A stretch of 33,429 bases of DNA, taken from assembly GCA_002327965.1 (NCBI GenBank), contig DCVB01000058.1, forward strand, positions 1 through 33,429, written 5' to 3'. The notes under the pieces are model-generated. The model made no database searches. It had not been told where the DNA came from and was given only the letters and a program-made list of their open reading frames with translations. Below, one piece after another: positions 16,884 through 25,633 of this stretch. The position numbers were made by a program, and so were the translations under genes. Origin of the DNA: Candidatus Aminicenantes bacterium UBA2199 (GTDB taxonomy: Bacteria; Acidobacteriota; Aminicenantia; UBA2199). How positions within the stretch are numbered: position 1 is the stretch's first letter; every line of letters begins with the position of its first letter.

Positions 16884-17024
16884 TCAACGGCCCCTGCCCA
16901 CGGGCGGCACGCGCTCGCAAAAGGTGTCGGCCGGCCCCCCGTCCAGCAGGACCAGCAACTCCAGCGCCGTTTGCCTCCGCCGCCGCCAATCAGGGCACGC
17001 AGGTGAGCGGATGTCTTCTTTCTG
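16884..17024 (-). pseudogene. Possible coding remnant
   Basis: Minus-strand frame open from 17024 to a TGA at 16884-16886, with no start codon. The last 35 codons (RQTALELLVLLDGGPADTF and onward) have coding-like composition and look like a protein C-terminus. Family not recognised; this may be chance in GC-rich DNA. Confidence 0.2.
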
Positions 17025-17135
17025 TCATTCCCGCGTTCCTTGAGTCGATTATAATGGGAGAAAGGGGAAATGACAAAAATAGAAATATCCCTGGGGGGCC
17101 GGACGCTCCGGCCGCGGGGATGGGCACGTGATTTT

Positions 17136-17519
17136 CTATGAGATGGCCTTCTCCTTGCGCAGCGCGAAGGCCCCGAAGCCGATGGTGAAGAAGAGGTAGA
17201 CGGCGACGATGCCCCAGCCGAGCGGGTTCAGCACTCCCTGCAGGATCAGAACCACCGTGGCGACGAGGCCGATGAGGTCGTAGACAAACAGGTTCCAGAT
17301 GATGGCCCGTCGTGCCACACCCTGGTCCGCGTTGCGGGCCAGCCAGGTCAGCAGCAGATTGCCAACCAGCGCCGCTCCGTACTCGCGGGCGGTCAGCGCC
17401 GCGCCGGAGCAATAGGCGGTTCCCAGCAGGCCCAGGATCCAGGCCGGGAAAAACAGCAACACGGGTCCGAAGCCCAGGCAGACGACCGCCTTGATGGTCA
17501 TCAACGTCTTGAATTTCAT
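17136..17519 (-). CDS. Small four-span integral membrane protein
   Basis: A 127-residue protein with about four hydrophobic segments: LMTIKAVVCLGFGPVLLFF, YGAALVGNLLLTWLA, IIWNLFVYDLIGLVATVVLIL and WGIVAVYLFFTIGFGAFAL, closing with a charged RKEKAIS tail. The layout, with the acidic/aromatic motif REYGAALVGNLLL in the second helix, is shared by many small uncharacterised membrane proteins of the DUF4345-like type, but I cannot assign a family firmly. A GGAGGG box precedes the ATG by 5 nt, and the gene has a good promoter of its own. Function unknown. Confidence 0.65.
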   Translation of the reverse strand: MKFKTLMTIKAVVCLGFGPVLLFFPAWILGLLGTAYCSGAALTAREYGAALVGNLLLTWLARNADQGVARRAIIWNLFVYDLIGLVATVVLILQGVLNPLGWGIVAVYLFFTIGFGAFALRKEKAIS

Positions 17520-17546
17520 CCTTCCCTCCTTTGAAACGACAGGTGA

Positions 17547-17575
17547 ATGATACCGCCACTCTGATCGGAATTCAA
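17547..17575 (-). promoter_or_regulatory. Promoter of the four-span membrane protein
   Basis: TTGAAT (17570-17575), a 17-bp spacer and TATCAT (17547-17552) on the minus strand. The transcript would start near 17540 and include the GGAGGG site. Confidence 0.55.
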
Positions 17576-17680
17576 CAGCAAATGCAGGCGAAAGGCGGGA
17601 AGAGATGCCAGATGCGCTGGTTGATGCGTTTCGGGGAGCGGGGGGACGGGCCTTTGGGCAGGCCGCCTCGCGCCGGCTTC

Positions 17681-17709
17681 TCGACCGGGCAGCCGATTTT
17701 TGCTATCAT
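17681..17709 (+). promoter_or_regulatory. Promoter of the DUF302-CPBP pair
   Basis: TCGACC (17681-17686), a 17-bp spacer and TATCAT (17704-17709), 4/6 and 5/6 to consensus. The leader to the ATG at 17772 would be about 55 nt. Confidence 0.4.
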
Positions 17710-17771
17710 CGGGATGCGAGGACGGACAGCCTAGACTTCAGTCCCGGTATTCAAGCAGGAGGAAAGGCAAC

Positions 17772-18176
17772 ATGTTCTATATCGTCAAAAGCGAAAAAGG
17801 GTTCGATCAGGCGGCAATGGATCTGGACGCCGCGGTCCAGCGTCACGGCTTCGGCGTCCTGCATGTGCACGACGTGGGTGCCACCCTGCGCGGCAAGGGG
17901 ATTGATTTTCCCGAGCAGTGCCGTATCTTCGAAGTCTGCCATCCGGCCCAGGCCGCGAAGGTGATGGCGGCCGACATGCGGTTGAACATGGCGCTGCCCT
18001 GCCGCATCTCGGTGTACACTGAAAAGGGCGGTACGCGCATCGGTATGGTGCTGCCCACGGCGATGCTGGCGGCGCTCTCCAGCGACCCGGCCCTGGAGCG
18101 CGTGGCCCGCGAGGTCGAAGCGCAGACCATGAAAATGATCGACGAAGCGGCGGGAGCGAGCGGTGCTGCCGTCTGA
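17772..18176 (+). CDS. DUF302 domain protein
   Basis: A 134-residue soluble protein made of a single DUF302 domain: FDQAAMDLDAAVQRHGFGVLHVHDVGATLRGKG, then CRIFEVCHPAQAAKVMAADMRLNMALPCRISVYTEKGGTRIGM. The F-EVC-P-A pattern with 'LPCRISVY' is typical of the family. DUF302 proteins are widespread and appear beside redox and metal genes; their biochemical role is not established. The family's conserved cysteines are present here (ICx, LPC). The ATG at 17772 is set by an AGGAGGAAAG box. The last 14 nt overlap the next gene, so translation is probably coupled to the CPBP protease. Confidence 0.8.
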   Translation: MFYIVKSEKGFDQAAMDLDAAVQRHGFGVLHVHDVGATLRGKGIDFPEQCRIFEVCHPAQAAKVMAADMRLNMALPCRISVYTEKGGTRIGMVLPTAMLAALSSDPALERVAREVEAQTMKMIDEAAGASGAAV

Positions 18177-18903
18177 CGGGCTTCCGCCGGCCCGCGTTCC
18201 CCGGCTGTCCCCCGCCGCGGCGGCGGCGGTCTTCTTGTTTTTCACCGCCTGGTTCTACCTGCTGTTGCGCACCCTGCTGCCGCTGCTGAAGGCGAATTAT
18301 GCCTGGCACCCCGCCCTGTACTGGTTCGTCACCGGCGGCTTCCTGTTCGCGCCGCTGCTCATGTTCGCCCTGTGGCGCGCCTTTGCCGAGGGCAACCGGG
18401 GCATGAGGGAGACCCTGGCCGCCCTGCATCTCAAGCCGTTCAGCGGCAGGGACTGGCGCTGGTCCCTGGCCGGGCTTCTTGCCGTGCTCCTGCTGACCGG
18501 AACGGTTTTCGGCGCCGTATGGCTGCTATGCCGTCATTTCGGCTGGGCGATGCCTTCGACCACGCCCTGGTTCATGGAGATGCGGCCGTTGGCCGGCGTC
18601 GAGCGGCTGCTGCTGCTGGCCTGGCTGCCGATGTTCTTTCTCAACATCGTGGGCGAGGAGCTGCTGTGGCGCGGTTATATCCAGGGCCGGCTGCGGGGCC
18701 GCGGCGCCTGGGTGCTGTGCTCGGGCCTGTGGCTCGTCTTCCATCTCCCCTTCGGCCCCGGCGTGATGCTGATGGCGCTCCCGGCCATCCTGGTCATCCC
18801 CTACGCCTTCCACAAAACGCGCAACACGCTGGTGGGCATCTTCATCCACGGGCTGTTCAACGGGCCGGCGTTCGTGGCCATCGCCCTGGGGCTTCTGGGC
18901 TGA
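18163..18903 (+). CDS. CPBP family intramembrane metalloprotease
   Basis: A 246-residue membrane protein with about eight hydrophobic segments. The CPBP (Abi, CAAX-type) active site is present: the di-Glu motif in NIVGEELLWRGYIQG, a His in WLVFHLPFG, and the late His/Asn motif FIHGLFNGPAF. Members cleave or process membrane substrates; in bacteria, roles in bacteriocin self-immunity and lipoprotein or prenyl-protein handling are known. The start is a GTG at 18163 inside the DUF302 gene, with GGGAG upstream, giving a 14-nt overlap. The paired arrangement suggests a functional link with DUF302, but none is established. It converges on the ATPase operon. Confidence 0.85.
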   Translation: MLPSDGLPPARVPRLSPAAAAAVFLFFTAWFYLLLRTLLPLLKANYAWHPALYWFVTGGFLFAPLLMFALWRAFAEGNRGMRETLAALHLKPFSGRDWRWSLAGLLAVLLLTGTVFGAVWLLCRHFGWAMPSTTPWFMEMRPLAGVERLLLLAWLPMFFLNIVGEELLWRGYIQGRLRGRGAWVLCSGLWLVFHLPFGPGVMLMALPAILVIPYAFHKTRNTLVGIFIHGLFNGPAFVAIALGLLG

Positions 18904-18987
18904 GGGGGATTCGCGGCAGCGGCAAGCCAAGGATGCAACCTCATCCCCAAAACCGGGTCATCAGACCCGAAACCCCTTATAGAGAGT

Positions 18988-19022
18988 GCTGTCCGTCCGA
19001 AAAGCGATTTGTTTTGGACAGC
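18988..19022. terminator. Stem-loop between CPBP gene and V-ATPase operon
   Basis: GCTGTCC (18988-18994) pairs with GGACAGC (19016-19022), and the inner CCGAAAA/TTTTGG nearly extends the stem. It sits between two converging transcription units, in position to serve as a terminator for both. Confidence 0.45.
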
Positions 19023-19055
19023 TGTGCACGATCACCAGCACTTTGCTTTAGAATT

Positions 19056-19487
19056 TCAGCCAATGACTCCCAGCATGAAGACCATCACGAACAGGGCCAC
19101 GGTCTCGATCAGGCCCAGCACCATGATGTAGTTGCCGAAACCCTTGCCGGTCTCGGCCAGCGCGTCGGCGGCGCAGGCGCCGGCCCGGCCCTGCAGCCAG
19201 GCCGAGAAGCCCATGGCGATGCCGCCGAACACGCCCACGCCCAGCAGCAGCCCGGGATCGATCTTGCCGGCCGCGGTCTTCAGCGAGTTCATCAGGATGA
19301 AGCCGTAGATCGTCTGCGTCAGCGGGGCGCCGACGAAGGCCACCAGCATGAACGGGGCGGGCTTGTCGAGGGCGAAGCACTTTTTCCAGGCGCCGACCGC
19401 GGCCATGCCGGCGGCTCCGGCCCCCAGGGCCGAGCCGATGGCGGCGAAGGCCAGGGCCGCGCCGATGCCGATCAAGCTGAAGTTCAT
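19056..19487 (-). CDS. atpK: V-type ATP synthase subunit K (proteolipid ring)
   Basis: A 143-residue double-hairpin proteolipid with four membrane helices that forms the rotating ion-carrying ring. The first hairpin contains APLTQTIYGF (Thr57, Gln58) and the second contains WLQGRAGA (Gln99) and LGLIETVALF (Glu128, the ion-carrying carboxylate). These four positions correspond to Thr64, Gln65, Gln110 and Glu139, which bind Na+ in the Enterococcus hirae ring NtpK, so sodium coupling is predicted. Helices are Gly/Ala-rich as expected for a packed ring. It is the last gene of the seven-gene operon, starting 3 nt after subunit I ends. Confidence 0.9.
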   Translation of the reverse strand: MNFSLIGIGAALAFAAIGSALGAGAAGMAAVGAWKKCFALDKPAPFMLVAFVGAPLTQTIYGFILMNSLKTAAGKIDPGLLLGVGVFGGIAMGFSAWLQGRAGACAADALAETGKGFGNYIMVLGLIETVALFVMVFMLGVIG

Positions 19488-19490
19488 GGT

Positions 19491-21350
19491 TCACTCCTTA
19501 AATGGTTTGTATGGCCGGCCGGTCCACTCCATGCCCATGTGGCCGGAGAATTCCAGCATGTTCAGGCGCACGCCGTGGACGATGACGGAGAGGGCCCCCA
19601 TGGCCAGGTTCATGGCATGCCCCAGCAGCAGCACGACGGCGGCCAGGACGATGCCCGGAACGCCGCCGGCCATGTTCGCGGCCATGGCGTTGAAGCTCTT
19701 GGCGATCTCGACGGTGGCCAGGCCGACGGCGAACAGGCGGATATAGGAGATGATGTCGGAGAAGGCGCTGATGCCGTTCAGGAAGGTGGTCATCAGGTTG
19801 GCCAGGCCCATGACGACGCCGTGAAAGAAGCGCCCCCGCTGCTGCGAGAAGACGATGATCATCACCAGCCCGGCCGCCATCATCCAGGCGGCATAAGCGG
19901 GAACCGGGAAACGCTCGCCGCTGAGGACCAGGTTCAGCACCAGGTGGTAGAGGCCCAGCACCAGCGAAAGCCAGCCCAACTGGGCCAGCGAGCGGATGAA
20001 CGGCTTCTCCCCGGCCTGGCGGATGAAATTCCACGCATGGGCGATGGAGATCTGGATGGTGCCGGCGACGAAGCAGATGATCTTGATGGTCTCGCTGCTG
20101 CGCGGGTTGAAAGAGGCGATGGCCGGGACGGTCATCCAGGAGAGCCAGGGCAGCGCGGCCAGGCGGGCGGAGCCGAACCAGGTGCCGGTCAGCGCCCCCC
20201 AGGCCACGGTGCAGGCGCTCATCAGCATCATCAGCCACAGCGTCTTGGAAGCCGGCTGCCCCCGGCGGCGCTGGCGGTTCATGAAGAAGAGAGTCCCCAG
20301 CAGCAATACCAGGCCGTAGCCGGCATCGCCGATGATCACGGCGAAAAAGAAAGCGAAAAAAGCCAGGAAAAAGAAACTGATGTCGAATTCGCGGTAGCCG
20401 GGGACCGTGCCCAGCAGTTGGAAAACCGGGCGGATGATGTCGATCCAGCGCCGGTTGCGTACGATCGTCGGCACGTCGTCGTCGGCGGCGGGTTCGCGCA
20501 GCAGCAGCGCCCAGCCGTTGCGGCGGCAGAAATCCTTCAGCTCCCCGGACTGCCCGGCCGGCAGGAAGCCGGCCAGGTAGGAGAGCGCCTCGGTGTGGCC
20601 CATGGCCGCCGACGCTTCGGCCATCTCGATCTCGCGGCCCGCTTCCCGCAGGGCGAGTTCCAGGCCGACCGCTTCCGCGCCCATTTCGTCCAGCTCGCGC
20701 AGCAGCCGCGAGCGGTCGGAGCGTTTTACCGCCTGCAGTTCCTCCAGCGCAGCGGCGCCGCGCGGCGGCGGCGCGAGCGGTTTGAGATCGCAGTCGCAGG
20801 CGGCGCCGGCGGCGAGGACCACGGCGATCCACAGCAGCGTCTTGCGGCGGCGGACGACGAAAACGCCCTGTCCGGAGGGGAGTCGATCCAGTTGACCGGG
20901 CGGAACCTCGAAGAAGCGCACCTCGTAGCCCTGGTCGCGGATGGCGCGCAGGTCGGGGAGCGAAACACCCTGCCAGTCGCGCAGGCGCAGCGCTTCCTTT
21001 TCCAGCCCGGCCAGCTCCTCGTCGAGAGCGAGAACGGCGTCCCGCCGGTCCAGGATGGCGCGGGCTGCCTCCATGGCGGCCCTGAAGTCCGGTTCGCCGC
21101 CCTCCGACACGCTCCCCGGCGAGGGGGCTTCCAAGCCGACTTCGGGCCATTCTTTCTTCCCGGGTATTGATCCGATCGCGGCGAGCGCCTTCTCGAGCAG
21201 GTCCCTCTTTTCCCGCCATTCCTGGGCCGAAGGGACCTGGGCGGGAACGTCGCTCAGGTGCAATACGCCCAACCTGCGGAGCTGGCGCAGCGCCTCCTGC
21301 CTCTCGCCCTTGCGGGTGATCACCGTGGCCTTCTTCATGGGGACGATCAT
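19491..21350 (-). CDS. atpI: V-type ATP synthase subunit I (stator a-type)
   Basis: A 619-residue protein, the usual length. The N-terminal half (to about residue 310) is soluble, with coiled coils typical of the peripheral-stalk attachment region. The C-terminal half has seven or eight membrane helices starting at ISFFFLAFFAFFFAVIIGDAGYG. The essential ion-channel arginine lies in DIISYIRLFAVGLATVEIAKSFN. Together with the K ring it forms the ion path across the membrane. Its ATG overlaps the stop of subunit D by 4 nt (ATGA). The family assignment is secure. Confidence 0.93.
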   Translation of the reverse strand: MIVPMKKATVITRKGERQEALRQLRRLGVLHLSDVPAQVPSAQEWREKRDLLEKALAAIGSIPGKKEWPEVGLEAPSPGSVSEGGEPDFRAAMEAARAILDRRDAVLALDEELAGLEKEALRLRDWQGVSLPDLRAIRDQGYEVRFFEVPPGQLDRLPSGQGVFVVRRRKTLLWIAVVLAAGAACDCDLKPLAPPPRGAAALEELQAVKRSDRSRLLRELDEMGAEAVGLELALREAGREIEMAEASAAMGHTEALSYLAGFLPAGQSGELKDFCRRNGWALLLREPAADDDVPTIVRNRRWIDIIRPVFQLLGTVPGYREFDISFFFLAFFAFFFAVIIGDAGYGLVLLLGTLFFMNRQRRRGQPASKTLWLMMLMSACTVAWGALTGTWFGSARLAALPWLSWMTVPAIASFNPRSSETIKIICFVAGTIQISIAHAWNFIRQAGEKPFIRSLAQLGWLSLVLGLYHLVLNLVLSGERFPVPAYAAWMMAAGLVMIIVFSQQRGRFFHGVVMGLANLMTTFLNGISAFSDIISYIRLFAVGLATVEIAKSFNAMAANMAGGVPGIVLAAVVLLLGHAMNLAMGALSVIVHGVRLNMLEFSGHMGMEWTGRPYKPFKE

Positions 21351-21952
21351 GATGCTTCCAGCCTGTCCAGCAGGTTGTTCTTGGCGATCTTGCCCCGGAC
21401 CACGGCGGCGGTCTGCTGGTCGCCGAGATAGATGTGGATCCTGCGGATGCTCTCCAGCGCCTGGGGGATCTTGACCTTTTCAAAGAGGTTCACCCGCTGG
21501 CTGGTTACCCGCAGTTCGGCCGCCAGCAGGGCGACCTGCCGGCGCAGCAGCCCGATCTCGACCTCGAGCCGGGCCAGGCCGGCGAAAAGGTCCAGGCCGG
21601 CGTCGACCCAGGGCGGCGTCAGGAAAAGATCATGACCCTGGGTGGCGAACTCCATGGATTTGAATACCGGGATCTCCACGCCGGCGACGTTGGCCGGCTC
21701 CGTCTCGACGCCCTTTACCGTCAGCCAATCCTGGAAGGAGAACGGCTCGGCGAACAGCTCCAGCCAGGCCCCGGCGGCGGCGAGCGTTTCATCGCGCTGG
21801 CGGGTCTTTTCTTCCAGTCGGCCCTCCACCTGGCGGATGACCATCTGCAACTGCTGTTTCTTGAGGATCAGGGTCGGCAGGTAGCGCCGGAAGCGCTTGA
21901 GGGCGTCCTTCTGGCGCTTCAGCTCGCTCTTGGTCAGTTTCACCGCCGGCAT
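21347..21952 (-). CDS. atpD: V-type ATP synthase subunit D (central stalk)
   Basis: A 201-residue, mostly helical protein forming the rotating shaft. The beginning MPAVKLTKSELKRQKDALKRF, with a long coiled coil (LKKQQLQMVIRQVEGRLEEKTRQRD), and the C-terminal ASQRVNLFEKVKIPQALESIRRI-like segment (seen here as TSQRVNLFEKVKIPQALESI) are diagnostic of subunit D. It starts 2 nt after B ends and overlaps subunit I by 4 nt. In this operon class D is not followed by subunits F or G. Confidence 0.92.
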   Translation of the reverse strand: MPAVKLTKSELKRQKDALKRFRRYLPTLILKKQQLQMVIRQVEGRLEEKTRQRDETLAAAGAWLELFAEPFSFQDWLTVKGVETEPANVAGVEIPVFKSMEFATQGHDLFLTPPWVDAGLDLFAGLARLEVEIGLLRRQVALLAAELRVTSQRVNLFEKVKIPQALESIRRIHIYLGDQQTAAVVRGKIAKNNLLDRLEAS

Positions 21953-21954
21953 GC

Positions 21955-23265
21955 TCAGTCGGTTTCGCCCTCCCGGGAGGGCCAGTATTTGTGGAGCAGT
22001 TCACTGCGCAGCCGGGTCTCCTCAGGGGAGAAGCAGGAGGCGAGGATGCGCCAACCGTTGTCCAGGGCGGTCTCCAGCGGGATGTTCACCGAAAGGTCCA
22101 TCATCTCGCGCTCGAAGATCACGCCGTACTTCAGCAGCTTCCGGTCCCAGTCGGTCATCTTGAAGCCCATGGCCTTCTTTTCCAGCGACTCCTTGTAGGC
22201 GGCATAGAGGGTGATCATGCTGTCCATCAGGGCGCGGTGGTCGCCGCGGGTCTGATTGTTGACCAGCTGCTTGAGCCGCGAAAGCGAGCCGAAGGGTTCG
22301 ATGCGGCCGTTCTTGAGGTAATACTGCCCCTCGGTGATGTAGCCGGTATTGTCCGGCACCGGGTGGGTGACGTCGTCGCCGGGCATGGTGGTGACGCCCA
22401 GGATGGTGATCGACCCCGCCCCGGAAAAGTCGACCGCCTTCTCGTAGCGCGCGGCCAGCTGACTGTACAGGTCGCCGGGATAACCGCGGTTGGACGGCAC
22501 CTGCTCCATGGTGATGGCGATCTCCTTGAGGGCGTCGGCGAAATTGGTCATGTCGCTCAGCAGGACCAGCACCTTCCTGCCCTGCAGGGCGAAGCCTTCG
22601 GCGACGGCCAGGGCGATGTCGGGCACCAGCAGGCATTCGACGATGGGGTCGGAGGCGGTATGGATGAAGAAGACGGTGCGGTTCAGGGCGCCGCCCTTTT
22701 CCAGGGTCTCCCGGAAAAAAAGGTAGTCGTCGTGCTTGAGACCCATGCCGCCCAGGATGATCAGGTCGACCTCGGCCTGCAGGGCAATGCGTGCCAGCAG
22801 CGGATTGTAGGGCTCGCCCGACACCGAGAAGACGGGAAGTTTCTGCGATTCCACCAGGGAGTTGAACAGGTCGATCATGGGGATGTTGGTGCGGATCATG
22901 TTCCGGGGAATGATGCGCTGGGCCGGGTTGACGGCCGGGCCGCCGATCTCGATCATGTTCTCGTCCAGCTCCGGCCCATGGTCGCGGGGCTTGCCCCCGC
23001 CGTCGAAGATGCGCCCGAGCAGATCGGCGGAGAAAGAGACGCGCATGGGGTGACCTAGAAAGCGCACCCGGTCGCCGGTCGATATGCCGCGGCTGCCGGC
23101 GAACACCTGCAGCGATACCTTCTCCTTGTGGAGGCGGATGACCTCGGCCAGGGACGACCGTCCCGCGGAGCTGACCACGGCCAGCTCGCCGTTGCGCACG
23201 CCGCCGGCGTGGACGGTGATGACGTTGCCGGCGATGGCCTCGATCCGGCTGTAGATCTTTTTCAT
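21955..23265 (-). CDS. atpB: V-type ATP synthase subunit B
   Basis: A 436-residue non-catalytic nucleotide-binding subunit. The ATG at 23265 begins MKKIYSRIEAIAGNVITV, typical of the family, and overlaps the TGA of subunit A by ATGA. Key stretches are RDHGPELDENMIEIGGPAVNP, MIRTNIPMIDLFNSLVESQKLPVFS, DMTNFADALKEIA and GYPGDLYSQLAARYEKA. As expected for B, the P-loop is degenerate (SVSGEPYNP in place of GxxxxGKT). It alternates with A in the A3B3 head. An open frame continues far upstream of this start inside the A gene but is out of frame with A and not real. Confidence 0.95.
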   Translation of the reverse strand: MKKIYSRIEAIAGNVITVHAGGVRNGELAVVSSAGRSSLAEVIRLHKEKVSLQVFAGSRGISTGDRVRFLGHPMRVSFSADLLGRIFDGGGKPRDHGPELDENMIEIGGPAVNPAQRIIPRNMIRTNIPMIDLFNSLVESQKLPVFSVSGEPYNPLLARIALQAEVDLIILGGMGLKHDDYLFFRETLEKGGALNRTVFFIHTASDPIVECLLVPDIALAVAEGFALQGRKVLVLLSDMTNFADALKEIAITMEQVPSNRGYPGDLYSQLAARYEKAVDFSGAGSITILGVTTMPGDDVTHPVPDNTGYITEGQYYLKNGRIEPFGSLSRLKQLVNNQTRGDHRALMDSMITLYAAYKESLEKKAMGFKMTDWDRKLLKYGVIFEREMMDLSVNIPLETALDNGWRILASCFSPEETRLRSELLHKYWPSREGETD

Positions 23266-25049
23266 GAGGCCCCCCCTGCCGTCACGCCGCCGAGTTCCTT
23301 CAGGATCCGGTCCCCCTCTTCGTCCTCGCCGCTGCGTTTCGTTTCCAGGAAAGACAGGATCTCGTCTTCGTAGCGCCTGAAATCGTCGCTCTGCCAGGGC
23401 GCGCCGTTGTAGTCGAGGAACTTCTGGCGCAGCTGGTTGAAGAAGAAGCGGGCCATCTCCTTGCTGCCGAAGTCGAAGCGGGAGGCCAGGACCTTGAAGA
23501 GCAGGCGGAAGACATGGCGCTGGCGCTCGGTGGGCACGGCGGCGTCGACCGGGTCGTAGGAGTCCTGCTGCAGGTAGACCGAGTCGATGAACTCGCTCTT
23601 GAGGTACAGTTCGTAGTCTTCCAGCGCGGTGCCCTCCTCGCCGACCACTTTCATCATTTGGCCGACCTCGTTGCCGCGGAAGAGGATGTCGCGGGCGTAC
23701 TCGGTCCCCGCCGCGTGAATGAGCCCGGGGTACTTGCTCCAGCTTTCCAGCGGGTGGATGGCCGGGTATTTGCGGGCGTCCGAGCGCTCGCGCGAAAGCC
23801 CGTGAAAGGCCCCGACCACCTTCAGTGTCGACTGGGTCACCGGCTCGTCGAAGTTGCCGCCGGCCGGGCTGACCGTGCCGCCGATGGTGATCGACCCGGT
23901 GCTTCTGTCGCGCAGGCGCACCAGGCCGGCGCGCTCGTAAAAGCCGGCGATGACCGACTCCAGGTAGGCGGGGAACGCCTCCTCGCCGGGGATCTCCTCC
24001 AGGCGCCCCGACATCTCGCGCAGCGCCTGGGCCCAGCGCGACGTGGAGTCGGCCAGCAGCAGGATGTGCAGCCCCATCTGGCGGTAGTATTCGGCCAGGG
24101 TGATGGCGGTGTAGACCGACGCCTCGCGGGCGGCGACCGGCATGGAGCTGGTGTTGCAGATGATGATGGTGCGCTCCATCAGCATGCGGCCGGTGCGGGG
24201 ATCGGCCAGCTTGGGGAACTCGCGCAGCGTCTCGACGACCTCGCCGGCCCGCTCGCCGCAGGCGGCGATAATGACGATGTCGACGTCGGCGTTGCGGCTG
24301 GTCACCTGCTGCAGGACGGTCTTGCCGGCGCCGAACGGTCCCGGGATGCAGTAGGTGCCCCCGCGGGCGACGGGGATGAAGGTGTCGATGATGCGGATCT
24401 GGGTGACCATGGGATCCGCTGGCCGCAGGCGCTCGCGGTAGCAGGTGACCGGGCGTTTGACCGGCCAGGTGAAGGTCATGGTGACCGGGAAACGGCCCCC
24501 TTTTTCGTCGCTGAGCTCGGCGATGGTGTCGAGGATGCGATAAGCGCCGACTGGGACGATGCGCTCGATCCGCAGGGGTTCGCGGAACTGGAACGGGACC
24601 ATGATGCGGTGGCTGAAAATGCCCTCGGGGACGGTCCCCAGCGCGTCGCCGGCCGTGACCGTGTCGCCGGGGCTGGCCGTCGGGGTGAACGGCCACTCCT
24701 TTTTCTCGTCGAGGGGGCTGAGGTAGACGCCGCGCTCGAGAAAGAAGCCGCACTGGGCGGCCAATTCCGGCAGCGGGTTCTGCAGGCCGTCGTAGACCTG
24801 GGCCAGCAGGCCGGGACCCAGGCGCACCGAGAGCAGCTCCGCCGTGAACTCGACCTCGTCGCCGACGCCGATGCCCCGCGACATCTCGAAGACCTGCATC
24901 TCGGCCAGGCGGCCGCGGATGCGGATGACCTCCGACTTGAGCTTCTTTCCGGCGCAGGACACGTAGGCGACCTCGTTCATGGTGACATCGCCCGCCACCT
25001 CGACGGTGACCATGTTGCCGTTGATGCCGACGACCCTTCCTTTCGTCAT
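23262..25049 (-). CDS. atpA: V-type ATP synthase catalytic subunit A
   Basis: A 595-residue catalytic subunit, full length. The Walker A motif GPFGAGKT is at residues 237-244. The non-homologous insert characteristic of A subunits is seen before it (PLDEKKEWPFTPTASPGDTV through MVPFQFREPLR). The Walker B region is LHILLLADSTSRWAQALREMSGRLEEIPGEEAFPAYL. The ATG at 25049 is one nucleotide after the upstream DUF2764 stop. An in-frame ATG 57 nt further up lies inside that gene and is rejected. The gene overlaps B by 4 nt. ATP hydrolysis or synthesis here is coupled to the K ring, for which the sequence suggests Na+. Confidence 0.95.
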   Translation of the reverse strand: MTKGRVVGINGNMVTVEVAGDVTMNEVAYVSCAGKKLKSEVIRIRGRLAEMQVFEMSRGIGVGDEVEFTAELLSVRLGPGLLAQVYDGLQNPLPELAAQCGFFLERGVYLSPLDEKKEWPFTPTASPGDTVTAGDALGTVPEGIFSHRIMVPFQFREPLRIERIVPVGAYRILDTIAELSDEKGGRFPVTMTFTWPVKRPVTCYRERLRPADPMVTQIRIIDTFIPVARGGTYCIPGPFGAGKTVLQQVTSRNADVDIVIIAACGERAGEVVETLREFPKLADPRTGRMLMERTIIICNTSSMPVAAREASVYTAITLAEYYRQMGLHILLLADSTSRWAQALREMSGRLEEIPGEEAFPAYLESVIAGFYERAGLVRLRDRSTGSITIGGTVSPAGGNFDEPVTQSTLKVVGAFHGLSRERSDARKYPAIHPLESWSKYPGLIHAAGTEYARDILFRGNEVGQMMKVVGEEGTALEDYELYLKSEFIDSVYLQQDSYDPVDAAVPTERQRHVFRLLFKVLASRFDFGSKEMARFFFNQLRQKFLDYNGAPWQSDDFRRYEDEILSFLETKRSGEDEEGDRILKELGGVTAGGAS

Positions 25050-25050
25050 T

Positions 25051-25632
25051 TCATGTCTCCATGCCCGGCCGGCCCGCAACGGCGTCCGTCCAGGCGGAAG
25101 CGCCATCCAGGATGCGGCTGAATTCGTTCTGGAACGCCTGGCGGCCGGGCTCGGGCTGGAAACGCTGGCGACGCTCCAGGAGCAGCAGCTTCAGGCGGTA
25201 TACGACCAGGCGCCCCAGGCTGAACTGGGTGCCGGTTTCGATCTCGTCGAGGCGGGACCAGCGCCTGCGGTCGAGGGCGGCCTCGACCTCCCTGGGCGTC
25301 CCGGCGCCCAGTGCTTCCCGGGCGACGGCGGTCAGGCCGGCGAAGAACGGCGCCGGGCGCAGGAACGGTTCCGGGTCCAGGCCCAGGCGCTGGGCGCGCT
25401 GCACGGCCAGTTCGTCGCGCAGGGCCGTCTCCCATAATGCATAGTCCCCCCAGGCGGCAGGGTCCCCGGGCAGGAGCTCGAGCGAGTCCAGGGAGATGCG
25501 CGCCAGCAGGGCATGGTCTTCCGCCGCCGCCTGTTCGCGGCACAGTTCCAGAAAGGCCGGGCTGTCCAGCGGCGGCGGATCGTCGGGGCGCAGCATGGGC
25601 AGCGACGCCACCAGGTAGTAATACTGGGTCAA
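25051..25632 (-). CDS. V-ATPase-associated DUF2764 protein
   Basis: A 193-residue soluble protein. The start YYYLVASLPMLRPDD is the family hallmark, and a long C-terminal helical region (GRLVVYRLKLLLLERRQRF) follows. In Chlamydia, spirochetes and Bacteroidetes the same position in the operon, between E and A, is held by this family, and no recognisable subunit C or F is present there either. It is therefore suspected to stand in for C (d-type), linking the rotor to the ring; this is inference. The start is a TTG at 25632 one nucleotide after the E stop, because homology begins there; the first ATG would delete the conserved YYYLVASLP. Confidence 0.8.
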   Translation of the reverse strand: MTQYYYLVASLPMLRPDDPPPLDSPAFLELCREQAAAEDHALLARISLDSLELLPGDPAAWGDYALWETALRDELAVQRAQRLGLDPEPFLRPAPFFAGLTAVAREALGAGTPREVEAALDRRRWSRLDEIETGTQFSLGRLVVYRLKLLLLERRQRFQPEPGRQAFQNEFSRILDGASAWTDAVAGRPGMET

Positions 25633-25633
25633 C

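Noticed and set aside
16506..17131. Plus-strand open frame over the DUF6485 region
   Set aside because: No domain, poor start context, and it is antisense to a conserved Cys-rich gene.
18372..21170. Long plus-strand open frame across the CPBP, K and I genes
   Set aside because: It is antisense to K and I and a shifted frame of CPBP, with His/Gln/Gly-rich translation. The overlapping genes match known families in full.
23265..24753. Apparent 5' extension of subunit B through the A gene
   Set aside because: The B family starts at MKKIYSRIEA (23265); the extension is an Arg/Pro/His-rich off-frame reading of atpA.
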